This document shows positions 16,717-24,772 of a DNA stretch of 57,519 nucleotides, piece by piece (within the stretch, counting starts at the first letter, position 1; every line of letters begins with the position of its first letter). The translations under genes and the position numbers were made by a program. Source of the stretch: Simkaniaceae bacterium (lineage in GTDB: Bacteria; Chlamydiota; Chlamydiia; Chlamydiales; Simkaniaceae); contig JAGOSM010000002.1 of the NCBI GenBank assembly GCA_018062315.1, positions 1 through 57,519 of the forward strand, in the 5' to 3' direction. The notes under the pieces are model-generated. The model did no database searches, was not told the origin of the DNA, and was given only the letters and a program-made list of their open reading frames with translations.

Positions 16717-18530
16717 ACGTGATAAAGGAGTTCCCAAATTTTAGGAAAAGGATAGTACGCTCTATCGATCATAAGCTCTAGTCGATCTAGAATATGCCGT
16801 GCTACACCAAACTGCCCTAACTGTATCGATTCAGTAATCGCATCGATAAGGTCTCTTATCAAGGCACTTCTATGGGCTTGATGGTTCCTTTCAAAAAGTT
16901 CTAACGTCCTAAGTGCAGCGGGAAGGATTTCTGTGTCAAAAATTTCGACAAACAGTTTCTCTTCGATCCCTTTTTGCTTATGATAGGTAGATATCATCAC
17001 TTCCTGAAGTGATTTTAATTCTTTTACACTCATCACCTCTTGCATTGCCTCTACAGTTGTAGGTGCTGTAAAAAGGTGAAACGCTTCGACTGCTGTTTGG
17101 AAATGGGGTAAAGAGCGCCTTGCAGCTTCTTCTCTCCATTCTTCTGAGTAGTTATCTCCAGAGAAACGGATCGCTTTTGTCTTTGCTAAATAATGTTGAA
17201 TCGCAGGAACAACCCCCCTTGCTTCAATGGCATCCATGAGTTCATGAAGACTTTCTGCAACAATGGCATTTAAAATGGTCGTGGGGAGAGCTGGACTCAT
17301 CGAAGCTCCGAGGGCTCTAAATTCAAATTTATTGCCTGTAAACGCAAACGGAGAGGTGCGATTGCGATCGGTGCTATGGCGAGGGAGTTTGGGAATATGA
17401 GAGAGTCCTAAATCGAGGAATTCCTCCATAGATTCGATCCCCTCTTCCAAAAATTTTTCAAGGGCTTCTCCAAGATACACAGAAATAATCGCAGGAGGGG
17501 CTTCATGTCCTCCAAGCCGTTCATCATTGCCATAAGATCCGACACTCGCCCTTAGAAGAGCTCCGTGAGAATGGACCGCCATCAAAACTGCCGTCAACAT
17601 GACAATAAAATAAGGCTCTCGAGGGTCTAGTAAATTACGCCCTGTATCCGACTGAAGAGACCAATTGAGATGTTTTCCTGATCCATTCACATCTCTAAAG
17701 GGTTTCTCATGCAAAAGACATTTAAGTCCGTGTTGTTGAGCCACCTTACGCATGAGTTCCATGAGAAGAATATTGTGATCAATAGCTAAAACAGCTCTTT
17801 CATAAAGAGGAGCCACTTCATGTTGAGCAGGGGCAACTTCGTTATGTCTTGTTTGTAGAGGAATGCCCAGTTTAGCCGCTTCATTTTCAAAGTCCTGCAT
17901 AAAGCGCAAAACCCGTTCTTTCACGCTGCCAAAATAGTGATCTCCCAACTCTTGACCTTTGGCTGGAGGAGCTCCAAAAATCGTTTTCCCGAGCTGCGTG
18001 AGGTCAGGCCTTTCTTTAGCAAGTTCAGCATCAATGACAAAATACTCCTGCTCACACCCGACTGTAGAAAATACCTGTTTTGCTTCAATCTCAAAGTAAT
18101 GGAGTAAGCGGATTGCTGCTTGATTGATCTTCGCATCTGAACGAAGAAGAGGAATTTTTGTATCAAGAGCCTCTCCTGTCCATGAATAAAAGACAGAAGG
18201 GATGCAAAGAGTTTTGATTCCTCCTATATCCCAAATAAAAGGGGGTGAGTGGCGATCAAAGCTTGTATAACCTCTTGCTTCATAAGTGCATCTTAATCCC
18301 CCATTAGGAAAAGAAGACGCATCAGGTTCCCCGAGCATGAGATCTTTACCCGTGAGATCTTTAACAGCAAAGGACTCATGTTTTTCAGCGCTAGCACCTG
18401 TTAAAGGCTGAAACCAATGACAATAGTGTGTCGCTCCTTCAGCTAAAGCCCAGCTTTTAAGTCTTGCTGCAATTTCATTCATGTCAGCCAACATTTCATC
18501 CACTTCTTGAAACACAGCAGGAGATATCAT
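16713..18530 (-). CDS. glnN: Glutamine synthetase, type III (shortened N-terminus)
   Basis: 605 residues. GSIII signatures are clear: ATHYCHWFQPLTG near the N-terminus, RHNEVAPAQHEVAP, NGSGKHLNWSL and GNDERLGGHEAPPAIIS. The enzyme condenses glutamate and ammonia with ATP. Most GSIII proteins are over 700 residues, and this one starts only about 35 residues before the WFQPLTG motif, so the usual N-terminal domain is short or missing; no matching extension is seen in the upstream frame. It overlaps neighbouring genes by 4 bp at both ends. Absent from Chlamydiaceae as far as I recall, so an environmental-lineage gene or an acquisition. Confidence 0.9.
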   Translation of the reverse strand: MISPAVFQEVDEMLADMNEIAARLKSWALAEGATHYCHWFQPLTGASAEKHESFAVKDLTGKDLMLGEPDASSFPNGGLRCTYEARGYTSFDRHSPPFIWDIGGIKTLCIPSVFYSWTGEALDTKIPLLRSDAKINQAAIRLLHYFEIEAKQVFSTVGCEQEYFVIDAELAKERPDLTQLGKTIFGAPPAKGQELGDHYFGSVKERVLRFMQDFENEAAKLGIPLQTRHNEVAPAQHEVAPLYERAVLAIDHNILLMELMRKVAQQHGLKCLLHEKPFRDVNGSGKHLNWSLQSDTGRNLLDPREPYFIVMLTAVLMAVHSHGALLRASVGSYGNDERLGGHEAPPAIISVYLGEALEKFLEEGIESMEEFLDLGLSHIPKLPRHSTDRNRTSPFAFTGNKFEFRALGASMSPALPTTILNAIVAESLHELMDAIEARGVVPAIQHYLAKTKAIRFSGDNYSEEWREEAARRSLPHFQTAVEAFHLFTAPTTVEAMQEVMSVKELKSLQEVMISTYHKQKGIEEKLFVEIFDTEILPAALRTLELFERNHQAHRSALIRDLIDAITESIQLGQFGVARHILDRLELMIDRAYYPFPKIWELLYHV

Positions 18531-19516
18531 AACCTAGCCTCTATCATTTGGAGATATTTTCTTGCACTTTCGATCAAAAGTTGCATGTTAATCGCTTTTT
18601 CAAAATCGAAATTAGATCCTCCGATCTCTTTTCTATACTGTTCAATCCGCCTTTTAACCTTCACTCGCAAGTCCCTGAGCTCCTCTTCTACTTCGTCTCC
18701 CTGATCCGCTTTGTGAAGCAGTGCATTCACTTCAGACGACAGGTCAAACTCCACCTTAGGTTTGGGGGGAGGAGAAGGGGCCTCTACCTTAGGTTTACGC
18801 TCCTTATTCCACGCTTCTGCTAAAATAACTCGGACCTGTTTAAACGTAGACGGATTAATCGTCAGTTCCTTTTGGAGGGTCTGACAAAGGACAATGTCGT
18901 TTCTAGAAAAAGAGGTTTCATTGACAAATCTCTGAACCTCTTTAAGAAAGAGCTCGCTCAATGTTTTAATGAGTTCTTTTTTTCTAGGAAAAACAATATC
19001 GCCGAGTAAACTGATGCGCTTAAGAAGTCGATTGCGATGCTTAAATCGCATTTCAGTTTCAATCGCTTCCATACGAAGGGCATTTAATCGACACCCTAAC
19101 ATATGCAACAGGGAGATTTCCCCCTGAAGAGACCTACATTCTTCTTCGACAAAAAAAGAGGAAGGAAAACTTAAATCAATAGGGAACACATTCGATTCCT
19201 GAATATCCTTCTCAATTGCATCAAGAGCGATATCGATCTGCTCAATCGCAAAATTGGCTCGATCATCCAAGATTAATTTAAGTTGTTTGGCCTCATCTGT
19301 TAATTCTACGTAGTTGGACCACAATGTTTTTCGTTTAACAGGACTAATGGATTGTTTGAAAGCTTCCACACATCGATTTTTGGCTTCCCAAAATTCCTGC
19401 ATACGGGTGTTTTCACCATCAGATAAAAGGGTTCGCATAAATTCAAGAGCAACTTCAATTCTCCCCTCTGAATGCGCAGCAGAGGTGAATTTTTTTTCAA
19501 AATCATCAAATGACAT
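18527..19516 (-). CDS. Conserved chlamydial hypothetical protein (CT768-like position)
   Basis: 329 residues; no catalytic motif recognised. The sequence is largely helical and charged, with a Pro-rich linker (EAPSPPPKPKVE) near residue 250 followed by a coiled-coil-like tail (EEELRDLRVKVKRRIEQYR). No signal peptide or membrane helix. It overlaps glnN by 4 bp and follows miaA by 16 bp. The position between miaA and the rsfS-fabF genes matches a hypothetical gene in C. trachomatis as I remember it; orthology by sequence was not tested. Confidence 0.7.
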   Translation of the reverse strand: MSFDDFEKKFTSAAHSEGRIEVALEFMRTLLSDGENTRMQEFWEAKNRCVEAFKQSISPVKRKTLWSNYVELTDEAKQLKLILDDRANFAIEQIDIALDAIEKDIQESNVFPIDLSFPSSFFVEEECRSLQGEISLLHMLGCRLNALRMEAIETEMRFKHRNRLLKRISLLGDIVFPRKKELIKTLSELFLKEVQRFVNETSFSRNDIVLCQTLQKELTINPSTFKQVRVILAEAWNKERKPKVEAPSPPPKPKVEFDLSSEVNALLHKADQGDEVEEELRDLRVKVKRRIEQYRKEIGGSNFDFEKAINMQLLIESARKYLQMIEARL

Positions 19517-19532
19517 GAAGGAGAGTGTAGCG

Positions 19533-20507
19533 TTAGCTCAAGATTATTTTCAACACTTCTTCGCGAGGAGTGAGATCACAGTCAGTCCATTGGAATAAGG
19601 GTTCCTTGCGAAACCAGGTAAACTGTCTTTTAGCAAAGCGGCGCGTCGCGAGTTTAAAAGACCAAATAAACTGGTCCCAGTCATCTTGATGTTGGTCAGA
19701 ATCAAGAAAATCGAGGTACTGTTTATAGCCAATGGCTTGAGAAGCGCTGAGATTTTCTCTTAAGCCATTTCGCTCAAGTCTTTCAACCTCTTCAGGAAAT
19801 CCTTGTTTCACCATTTCATCACATCGATGATCAATCCGTTCATATAAAATATCTTTAGGATAATAGATAAAATGGCATCGAAAATCGAATTCCTTGGGAT
19901 GTGCATCGGCTCGAAATTTAGGAAAATCGCTCACTTTTTTATTGGTGAGTGTGATGATTTCTAAAGCTCGCACAATTTTTTGCCGATCTCCAAAGCCAAT
20001 CGTTAGGGCATATTCTAGATCGAGGTTTTTAAGGCGGTCATACATCGCCTGCGCCCCGAGAAGACGGAGTTCATCTTCCAGCCTTTCTCTAATTTGGGGA
20101 GAAGCGGGAGGGCCTCCTGGTGGGCCATAAATCAGGGTATGGATATAAAATCCTGTCCCTCCGACGACAATGGGAATATTACCACGCGCATGAATGTCTC
20201 GAATCGTTTGCGTTGCTGCTTGGTAGTAGTCCATTACAGTAAAAGAAGATGCAACATCAACAATATCAATGAGATGATGGGGAATCCCTTCCATTTCCCC
20301 TTTCGTTATCTTAGCCGTTCCGATATTCATCCCTCGGTACACCTGCATCGAATCAGCTGAGATAATTTCGCCCCGAATTTTTTTTGCGATCTCGATAGAT
20401 ATCGCTGATTTCCCTGTAGCAGTGGGCCCGGCAATCACAAGAACCCCCTTTCCGCTCAGATAAAGAGGGAGTTTCTGCATTTGCGGGAGAGGGCGGAGAT
20501 CGTGCAT
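19533..20507 (-). CDS. miaA: tRNA dimethylallyltransferase
   Basis: 324 residues; transfers a dimethylallyl group to A37 of tRNAs reading UNN codons. The P-loop GPTATGKS is near residue 27, followed by SADSMQVYRGMNIGTAK, GGTGFYIHTLI and SQAIGYKQYLDFL, all typical of MiaA. The C-terminal RRFAKRQFTWFRKE is the tRNA-binding hallmark. The ATG lies 3 bp after the STAS gene stop, so the two are co-transcribed from the promoter at 20882-20910. Confidence 0.96.
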   Translation of the reverse strand: MHDLRPLPQMQKLPLYLSGKGVLVIAGPTATGKSAISIEIAKKIRGEIISADSMQVYRGMNIGTAKITKGEMEGIPHHLIDIVDVASSFTVMDYYQAATQTIRDIHARGNIPIVVGGTGFYIHTLIYGPPGGPPASPQIRERLEDELRLLGAQAMYDRLKNLDLEYALTIGFGDRQKIVRALEIITLTNKKVSDFPKFRADAHPKEFDFRCHFIYYPKDILYERIDHRCDEMVKQGFPEEVERLERNGLRENLSASQAIGYKQYLDFLDSDQHQDDWDQFIWSFKLATRRFAKRQFTWFRKEPLFQWTDCDLTPREEVLKIILS

Positions 20508-20510
20508 ACT

Positions 20511-20855
20511 TTAAGCGGCTTTTTTAGCGTCCATTTCGTTATTTGAGATATTTAAAATGCGCTCAAAACCGGCCATTTTAATAATTTCCATCACATCATC
20601 TCCGATAGAGAAAAAGACGAGGCGCCCCCCCATCCCCTTCCATTTCTTGGTAGAAGCGAGAAGCACTCTCATGCCTGCGCTACTCAAATAGTCGATTTTA
20701 GAGAAATCAATGAGAACTTTCATCCGATTTGCTTCAAACAAACCTTGCAACTTACTTTCAAGCAAGGAAGCAGAAGTTGCATCTAACCTTCCTTCGATAC
20801 GTAAAATCGTGTGCCCTTCTCCTAAATCTTCCAAAATATTCAATCCCACCGACAT
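20511..20855 (-). CDS. rsbV: STAS-domain anti-sigma-factor antagonist (RsbV-like)
   Basis: 114 residues from the ATG at 20855, chosen because GGGGGA sits 6 bases upstream; an in-frame GTG at 20870 would place the ribosome site inside the gene. The STAS fold is apparent and the phosphorylatable serine motif DYLSSAGMRVLL is intact. Such proteins release sigma factors or control phosphatases when dephosphorylated, in a partner-switching network with an RsbW kinase. From memory C. trachomatis carries rsbV_2 at the same place beside miaA. No RsbW partner is in the window. Confidence 0.92.
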   Translation of the reverse strand: MSVGLNILEDLGEGHTILRIEGRLDATSASLLESKLQGLFEANRMKVLIDFSKIDYLSSAGMRVLLASTKKWKGMGGRLVFFSIGDDVMEIIKMAGFERILNISNNEMDAKKAA

Positions 20856-20881
20856 ACATCCCCCTTTCACCTATATACCCA

Positions 20882-20910
20882 ATTATATAAATTTTGCATT
20901 GAATTGACAA
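20882..20910 (-). promoter_or_regulatory. Sigma-66-type promoter of the STAS-miaA unit
   Basis: On the minus strand: TTGTCA (20905-20910), a 17-bp spacer, perfect TATAAT (20882-20887). Its -35 box overlaps the -35 box of the divergent promoter at 20904-20933. Confidence 0.7.
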
Positions 20911-20933
20911 GGGATTACCAAAAATATTACAAT
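20904..20933 (+). promoter_or_regulatory. Sigma-66-type promoter of the 198-residue protein gene
   Basis: TTGACA (20904-20909), an 18-bp spacer and TACAAT (20928-20933), 17 bp before the ATG. It shares five to six bases with the divergent -35 box on the other strand. Confidence 0.65.
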
Positions 20934-20950
20934 CGGATAAGGGGGAAGTC

Positions 20951-21547
20951 ATGAGTTTAGTAAATGGGCCTGCATTTATTCCATCATCCTCTCCCTATTT
21001 TGATAAGCACCCATCCATTTCTCCTGAAATTGGGGGGGATCTTTTTAATCACACTTCTCAATTTTACGCCTGGTACCTCTCCTGGGAAAGAGCACCTACA
21101 GAACATAAAGAGACCTTCAGCTTACTTTCTACCATCATGCAAGTTGCTAAAGTCTCATTAGAAGGGGGACTCTATTTAAATAAAGAGAGAGAGAGGGAGG
21201 GGGTCCTTAAATTGCAGGATCTTTCAGAGGGATTAACTAATGGAAGCTATGCCTCTCATGAGATTTCAGAAACAGTATCCTCTATTTTAATGAATCTCAT
21301 CGATAACAACCCCAAAGCAAGGTTAGTTGCAAAATCGACCCTACTTGAATATAAGCTATTGATTTACAATAACAAGCAAGACCTCCCCAGGGATGTTTTT
21401 GTCTATCTTACGAGTAAAATCACCCCTTCTCTTGGAGACCTCGACGCGGAGAAGCTTTCAAGGGAGCTGTCAAAACTCTTGGACTCTTCTCAAGAACCTG
21501 AGGAGATCTTAGGAAACCTCACAGCTCTTTTGAATCACTGGCCTTAA
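20951..21547 (+). CDS. Hypothetical protein, 198 residues, effector-like N-terminus
   Basis: No family recognised. Ribosome site AGGGGGA is 6-7 bases before the ATG. The N-terminus MSLVNGPAFIPSSSPYFD is Ser/Pro rich without a Sec signal and resembles that of the 54664 gene (VIPSSSPLF). The rest is mainly helical and soluble. It is expressed from a promoter divergent to the STAS gene, so the two may be inversely controlled. Its 3' end overlaps the convergent glycosyltransferase-like gene by 29 bp. Confidence 0.75.
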   Translation: MSLVNGPAFIPSSSPYFDKHPSISPEIGGDLFNHTSQFYAWYLSWERAPTEHKETFSLLSTIMQVAKVSLEGGLYLNKEREREGVLKLQDLSEGLTNGSYASHEISETVSSILMNLIDNNPKARLVAKSTLLEYKLLIYNNKQDLPRDVFVYLTSKITPSLGDLDAEKLSRELSKLLDSSQEPEEILGNLTALLNHWP

Positions 21548-22313
21548 CAAATACCTCCTTAAGTAAAGAGCAATGCATCTGATAGGCTATGGCCTTTTTG
21601 CCATGAGGACCATGCCAATGAAAAATCAGCGCTTCAGGGTTATCCTCACAAGAGCGACTCCAATTATAGATCAGGGGAAGCTCGGCAAAAAGATCAGGGT
21701 CTTTTGCAAGGAGCCTCGATAGGGTATTTTGGTCCCCTACGCACACATCATTGACCTCAAAAGAGAGATTTGCCCATTGTTCGATAAGATCGATTCCCCT
21801 TTTAAAGACAAAAACTCCTGAATTATGGGTATTATTCTCTTTGGGCTGGTATACCTCTTTTGCGATAGCAAACCCCTCCTCTCCTTGACAAAAAGAAAAC
21901 AGGGCATTCAATGGCCCCCTAATTTCACAATCGAGATCGATCCAGATTGAATATTGGTAGGGAGACTGAAGGCAAGCTAGGGGTTTTTTAAACCAAGCCT
22001 GTCTAAAAGACCAGACCTCTTTACCAAATTGGTGTTCCCATTCAGGAACTAGAGAAGCTCCAATCTCTTCCTTAGAAGCAACAAAGATATCTGCCACGTG
22101 GAGAGGAAGGAGTGTTCCATGGGCTTGGCACCATGTTTTCATTTCAAAAGACATGCCGAAGTCGACAAAAGTGACAGGGTAATCATTATAACGGTGGTAA
22201 TGATCCCACCACCAGGGTAACAACCATTCTTGAGAGAGGTCTGTCCCCACAACAATCCCCTCTTTGGCCAGGCATTCCCTGACATTCCATCGACGATAGG
22301 GGGCGTACAGCAT
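21519..22313 (-). CDS. Glycosyltransferase-like protein (GT-A fold, GT8-like)
   Basis: 264 residues. WIDLDCEIRG provides a DXD motif for metal and nucleotide-sugar binding. HNSGVFVFKRG, DQNTLSRLL and the C-terminal IFHWHGPHGK follow in the order expected of GT-A sugar transferases such as GT8. No signal peptide or membrane helix, so probably cytosolic, or a secreted host-directed glucosyltransferase. It begins directly after the ftsQ-like gene (0-bp spacing) and is likely co-transcribed. Donor and acceptor are unknown. Confidence 0.65.
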   Translation of the reverse strand: MLYAPYRRWNVRECLAKEGIVVGTDLSQEWLLPWWWDHYHRYNDYPVTFVDFGMSFEMKTWCQAHGTLLPLHVADIFVASKEEIGASLVPEWEHQFGKEVWSFRQAWFKKPLACLQSPYQYSIWIDLDCEIRGPLNALFSFCQGEEGFAIAKEVYQPKENNTHNSGVFVFKRGIDLIEQWANLSFEVNDVCVGDQNTLSRLLAKDPDLFAELPLIYNWSRSCEDNPEALIFHWHGPHGKKAIAYQMHCSLLKEVFVKASDSKEL

Positions 22314-23120
22314 TTAAAATCCGCCAGGTTGCCAGGACATTTGTTCGGTATCATCGACATAAGCCATTTTTGGGAGCCGCAAATCGATGACCTTTAAGGT
22401 AGCTCCTGTCTCAGTCTCTTGGATCTTGAGCTCACTTAAAAATTCGAGGTAATTGCCGAGTTGTTGAGGGTACTCATCAGGAGTAAGGCGTAGCAAGTGG
22501 TTTTCTAGTTGTACAATCACTTGTCTTTTGCCAAGACTTGGAGCCTCTACCTGAGCCACATCAATCAAAAGGGGGCGCAACCCATGGTGCTCTAACAGGG
22601 GGATGATATCCAAGATCAATGGAAAACCAACGAGAGGGGGATTCCATCCCGAAAACTCCTTTAATCCGAATCTCACCTCAGGCAATTTTTTCGGGGAGAA
22701 AAAAGGAGAAAAAGGAAAGATTCTCCCCTCTTCATCCACTGCCGTGTTTTCAAAATCAACAAGCATCGCAAGGGGTTGCCTCAGTGTATAGTCGATATAA
22801 AGGGTATCTGGGGGTTTTCTCTTCAAAGAGGCTTCTTTGATGACAGGGCAGGCCAAAAGTTTTTCCTTCCCCTCTTCTAAATCAAATGCATAGAGATTTG
22901 TAGGATGATCTTTGCTTAAAGATAAAAGAGAAGCGAGGTAATCAGTTTTAAGCGCTTTTTGATCTAATCCCGTTTGAATAATCGCAGTAATAAGGTAGCG
23001 ATCATCTCTTTTTTTCTCTTCCTGAGATTCCAAATAAACTTTTTTGGCCCCAAAAAACAGGAAAGGAGCCACTCCTAGTATGATAATGGCTCGAGGTAAA
23101 AGGTAGCGGGGTAAGCGCAT
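22314..23120 (-). CDS. ftsQ: FtsQ/DivIB-like division protein
   Basis: 268 residues with one N-terminal transmembrane helix (about residues 10-26, AIIILGVAPFLFFGAKKV), then a POTRA-like section with the FtsQ pattern CPVIKEASLKRKPPDTLYID and, after it, RQPLAMLV and VDEEGRIFP. The beta domain follows. The predicted role is to link the FtsL/FtsI septal complex, and chlamydiae retain part of the divisome for polar budding. Conservation is modest, so the call rests on topology, motif order and synteny with the CT764 region as remembered. Confidence 0.75.
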   Translation of the reverse strand: MRLPRYLLPRAIIILGVAPFLFFGAKKVYLESQEEKKRDDRYLITAIIQTGLDQKALKTDYLASLLSLSKDHPTNLYAFDLEEGKEKLLACPVIKEASLKRKPPDTLYIDYTLRQPLAMLVDFENTAVDEEGRIFPFSPFFSPKKLPEVRFGLKEFSGWNPPLVGFPLILDIIPLLEHHGLRPLLIDVAQVEAPSLGKRQVIVQLENHLLRLTPDEYPQQLGNYLEFLSELKIQETETGATLKVIDLRLPKMAYVDDTEQMSWQPGGF

Positions 23121-23142
23121 GCAATAATCTCTCTCTTGAAAT

Positions 23143-23172
23143 TTTATACAGGACTATCTCTATACTAGACAA
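23143..23172 (-). promoter_or_regulatory. Candidate promoter of the ftsQ-like gene
   Basis: On the minus strand: TTGTCT (23167-23172), an 18-bp spacer, TATAAA (23143-23148), with the ATG 23 bp after the -10 box. A purine-rich GAGAGAGA may serve as the ribosome site. Confidence 0.45.
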
Positions 23173-23182
23173 AAATTAAGGG

Positions 23183-23262
23183 GCGGCAAATTGCCGCATT
23201 TTTCATGAAAGAACCGACGATGTTTTTTCTTCTTTTCTCTATTTATTGCAGCAATTTGCTGC
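23183..23262. repeat. Pair of related 15-bp palindromes (GCRGCAAWTTGCYGC)
   Basis: GCGGCAAATTGCCGC at 23183-23197 and GCAGCAATTTGCTGC at 23248-23262, each a perfect 7+1+7 inverted repeat, with centres 65 bp apart. The first is followed on the plus strand by a short T run. They lie between the efflux operon's 3' end and the ftsQ promoter, so they could be stem-loops ending the efflux transcript or operator sites. Confidence 0.6.
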
Positions 23263-23270
23263 TCCTTCAC

Positions 23271-23301
23271 GTGCCTCTGCCCGTTCCTGTGCCCCTGCCC
23301 G
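23271..23301. repeat. 13-bp direct repeat (GTGCCYCTGCCCG)
   Basis: Two copies, at 23271-23283 and 23289-23301, separated by five bases and differing at one position. GC-rich compared with the surroundings and located just downstream of the outer-membrane efflux gene. No function is assigned. Confidence 0.5.
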
Positions 23302-23359
23302 ATTCCTTCTTTTTTTTTGTCCAGTACAGAGTAACACTTTTGAAAAATTTGTCAATTTT

Positions 23360-24772
23360 CTAGAGAGGAGAGGGTTGGACCGTTTGGTCAGCATCGAGCA
23401 CCCATCCCCCTCCGAGCGCCTCATAAATATCGATCAGGGTCGTAAAAGCTCTTCCTTGTGTTTCAGCAAGATCGAGCTCAGCTCTAAATAATTGCCTTTC
23501 TGCATCAAGAAAAGTAAGGTAGTCTGTCTCCCCATTTTGATAACGGAGATTCGAAAGATGAAGGTAATCAGCTAAAGTCTCTACCCGCTCTTTTTGGGTG
23601 ATCAAAAGATCCATGGTAATACGGTGAGAAATCAACGCATCGTTCACTTCTTGGAATGCAGTCAAGATCGTTTGATGGTACGTATGGAGCGCCATGAGTT
23701 TTTCAGCTCTTGTGAGTTTCAACCCACTAGTCAATCTTCCACCGGTAAAAATTTCCTGAAAAATCTGGGTTCCATAATCGTACATTGTAGAGGGCCCCTT
23801 AAAAAGGGTGGATAGCTGCTGACTTTCCACTCCCCAAGCCCCTGTTAAATTGATATTGGGGAAAAAGCGCGCTTTTGCAACCCCAATTTCTGCATTAGCC
23901 GCAATTAAGAGTTGTTCTGCAGATAGGATATCAGGCCTTTGGCTGAGAATTTCTGAGGGAAGCGCCACAGGAACGGCAAGAGGCATTTTCAGTTCCGAAA
24001 GGGTTTTTCCCCTCTCAATTGCCATCGAGGGTTTCCCGATTAAAACAGAGATGAGATCCTCTGCAAAAGCGATTTGAATTTGAATCTGATGCACAATAAT
24101 TTCGGCATCTTCCACTTCAGATAATGCCTGATCCACCTCCATTCTAGAAGTAAGCCCAAGCTGATACCTCACAATGGCCAATTCATACGATTGCTTTCTT
24201 GTGCCTAAAGTTTCATTAGCAATAAGCAGTTGCCTATCAAATTGTTTAAGCCGGATGTAGGTAGCTGCCACATTAGAAATCAGCGTAAGGACAACAGTCC
24301 TTCTATTTTCAATCTGTGAGAAGAGTTGTGCTTGTGCAGCCTGGGTTGCACTGCGGATCTTTCCCCAAATATCCACCTGATAAGAAGCATTTAAAATGAG
24401 GGTAAAAACATTCGCAGTTGCCGACTGTCCCGGAATGAGAGGAATTAAATTTGTCGAAGCCTTCCCCCTTCCTGCCTCTCCAGAGCCACTTAACTGAGGA
24501 TAGAGTTCAGAAGCAACAATCCCTAACCGGGCAGCAAAAGCATCCACACGACTTACAGCAACCTGTAAATCTTGGTTATTCATAAGGGATTCTTGAATCA
24601 GACTATCTAAGTAGGGATCTCCAAAAGCTTTCCACCAATAAAGATGAGCAAGAGAAGTATTTTCTTCTGTGGTAAGGCGCCATGTTATAGGGACCTCTAC
24701 GTCAGGCCTCTCATATTTGGGATGCATTGTACAAGCGGTGAGTATGAGCAAAAAAAAGGAAAACTTATTCAC
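23360..24772 (-). CDS. RND efflux outer-membrane lipoprotein (OprM/NodT family)
   Basis: 470 residues from a GTG at 24772, preceded by AGGAA at 8-base spacing and overlapping the RND gene's stop by 8 bp; an upstream in-frame start at 24829 would lie in the RND gene. This start yields a lipoprotein signal (NKFSFFLLILTAC, then the +1 Cys). Two OEP repeats are seen, including a WKAFGDPYLDSLIQ start and LYPQLSGSGEAGRG. It is the TolC-like exit duct for the pump encoded just upstream. Confidence 0.92.
   Translation of the reverse strand: MNKFSFFLLILTACTMHPKYERPDVEVPITWRLTTEENTSLAHLYWWKAFGDPYLDSLIQESLMNNQDLQVAVSRVDAFAARLGIVASELYPQLSGSGEAGRGKASTNLIPLIPGQSATANVFTLILNASYQVDIWGKIRSATQAAQAQLFSQIENRRTVVLTLISNVAATYIRLKQFDRQLLIANETLGTRKQSYELAIVRYQLGLTSRMEVDQALSEVEDAEIIVHQIQIQIAFAEDLISVLIGKPSMAIERGKTLSELKMPLAVPVALPSEILSQRPDILSAEQLLIAANAEIGVAKARFFPNINLTGAWGVESQQLSTLFKGPSTMYDYGTQIFQEIFTGGRLTSGLKLTRAEKLMALHTYHQTILTAFQEVNDALISHRITMDLLITQKERVETLADYLHLSNLRYQNGETDYLTFLDAERQLFRAELDLAETQGRAFTTLIDIYEALGGGWVLDADQTVQPSPL

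Noticed and set aside
23239-23424. Minus-strand open frame of 61 codons downstream of the efflux gene
   Set aside because: Overlaps the C-terminus of the outer-membrane efflux gene in another frame, is Arg/Ala rich from the direct repeat, and has no ribosome site.
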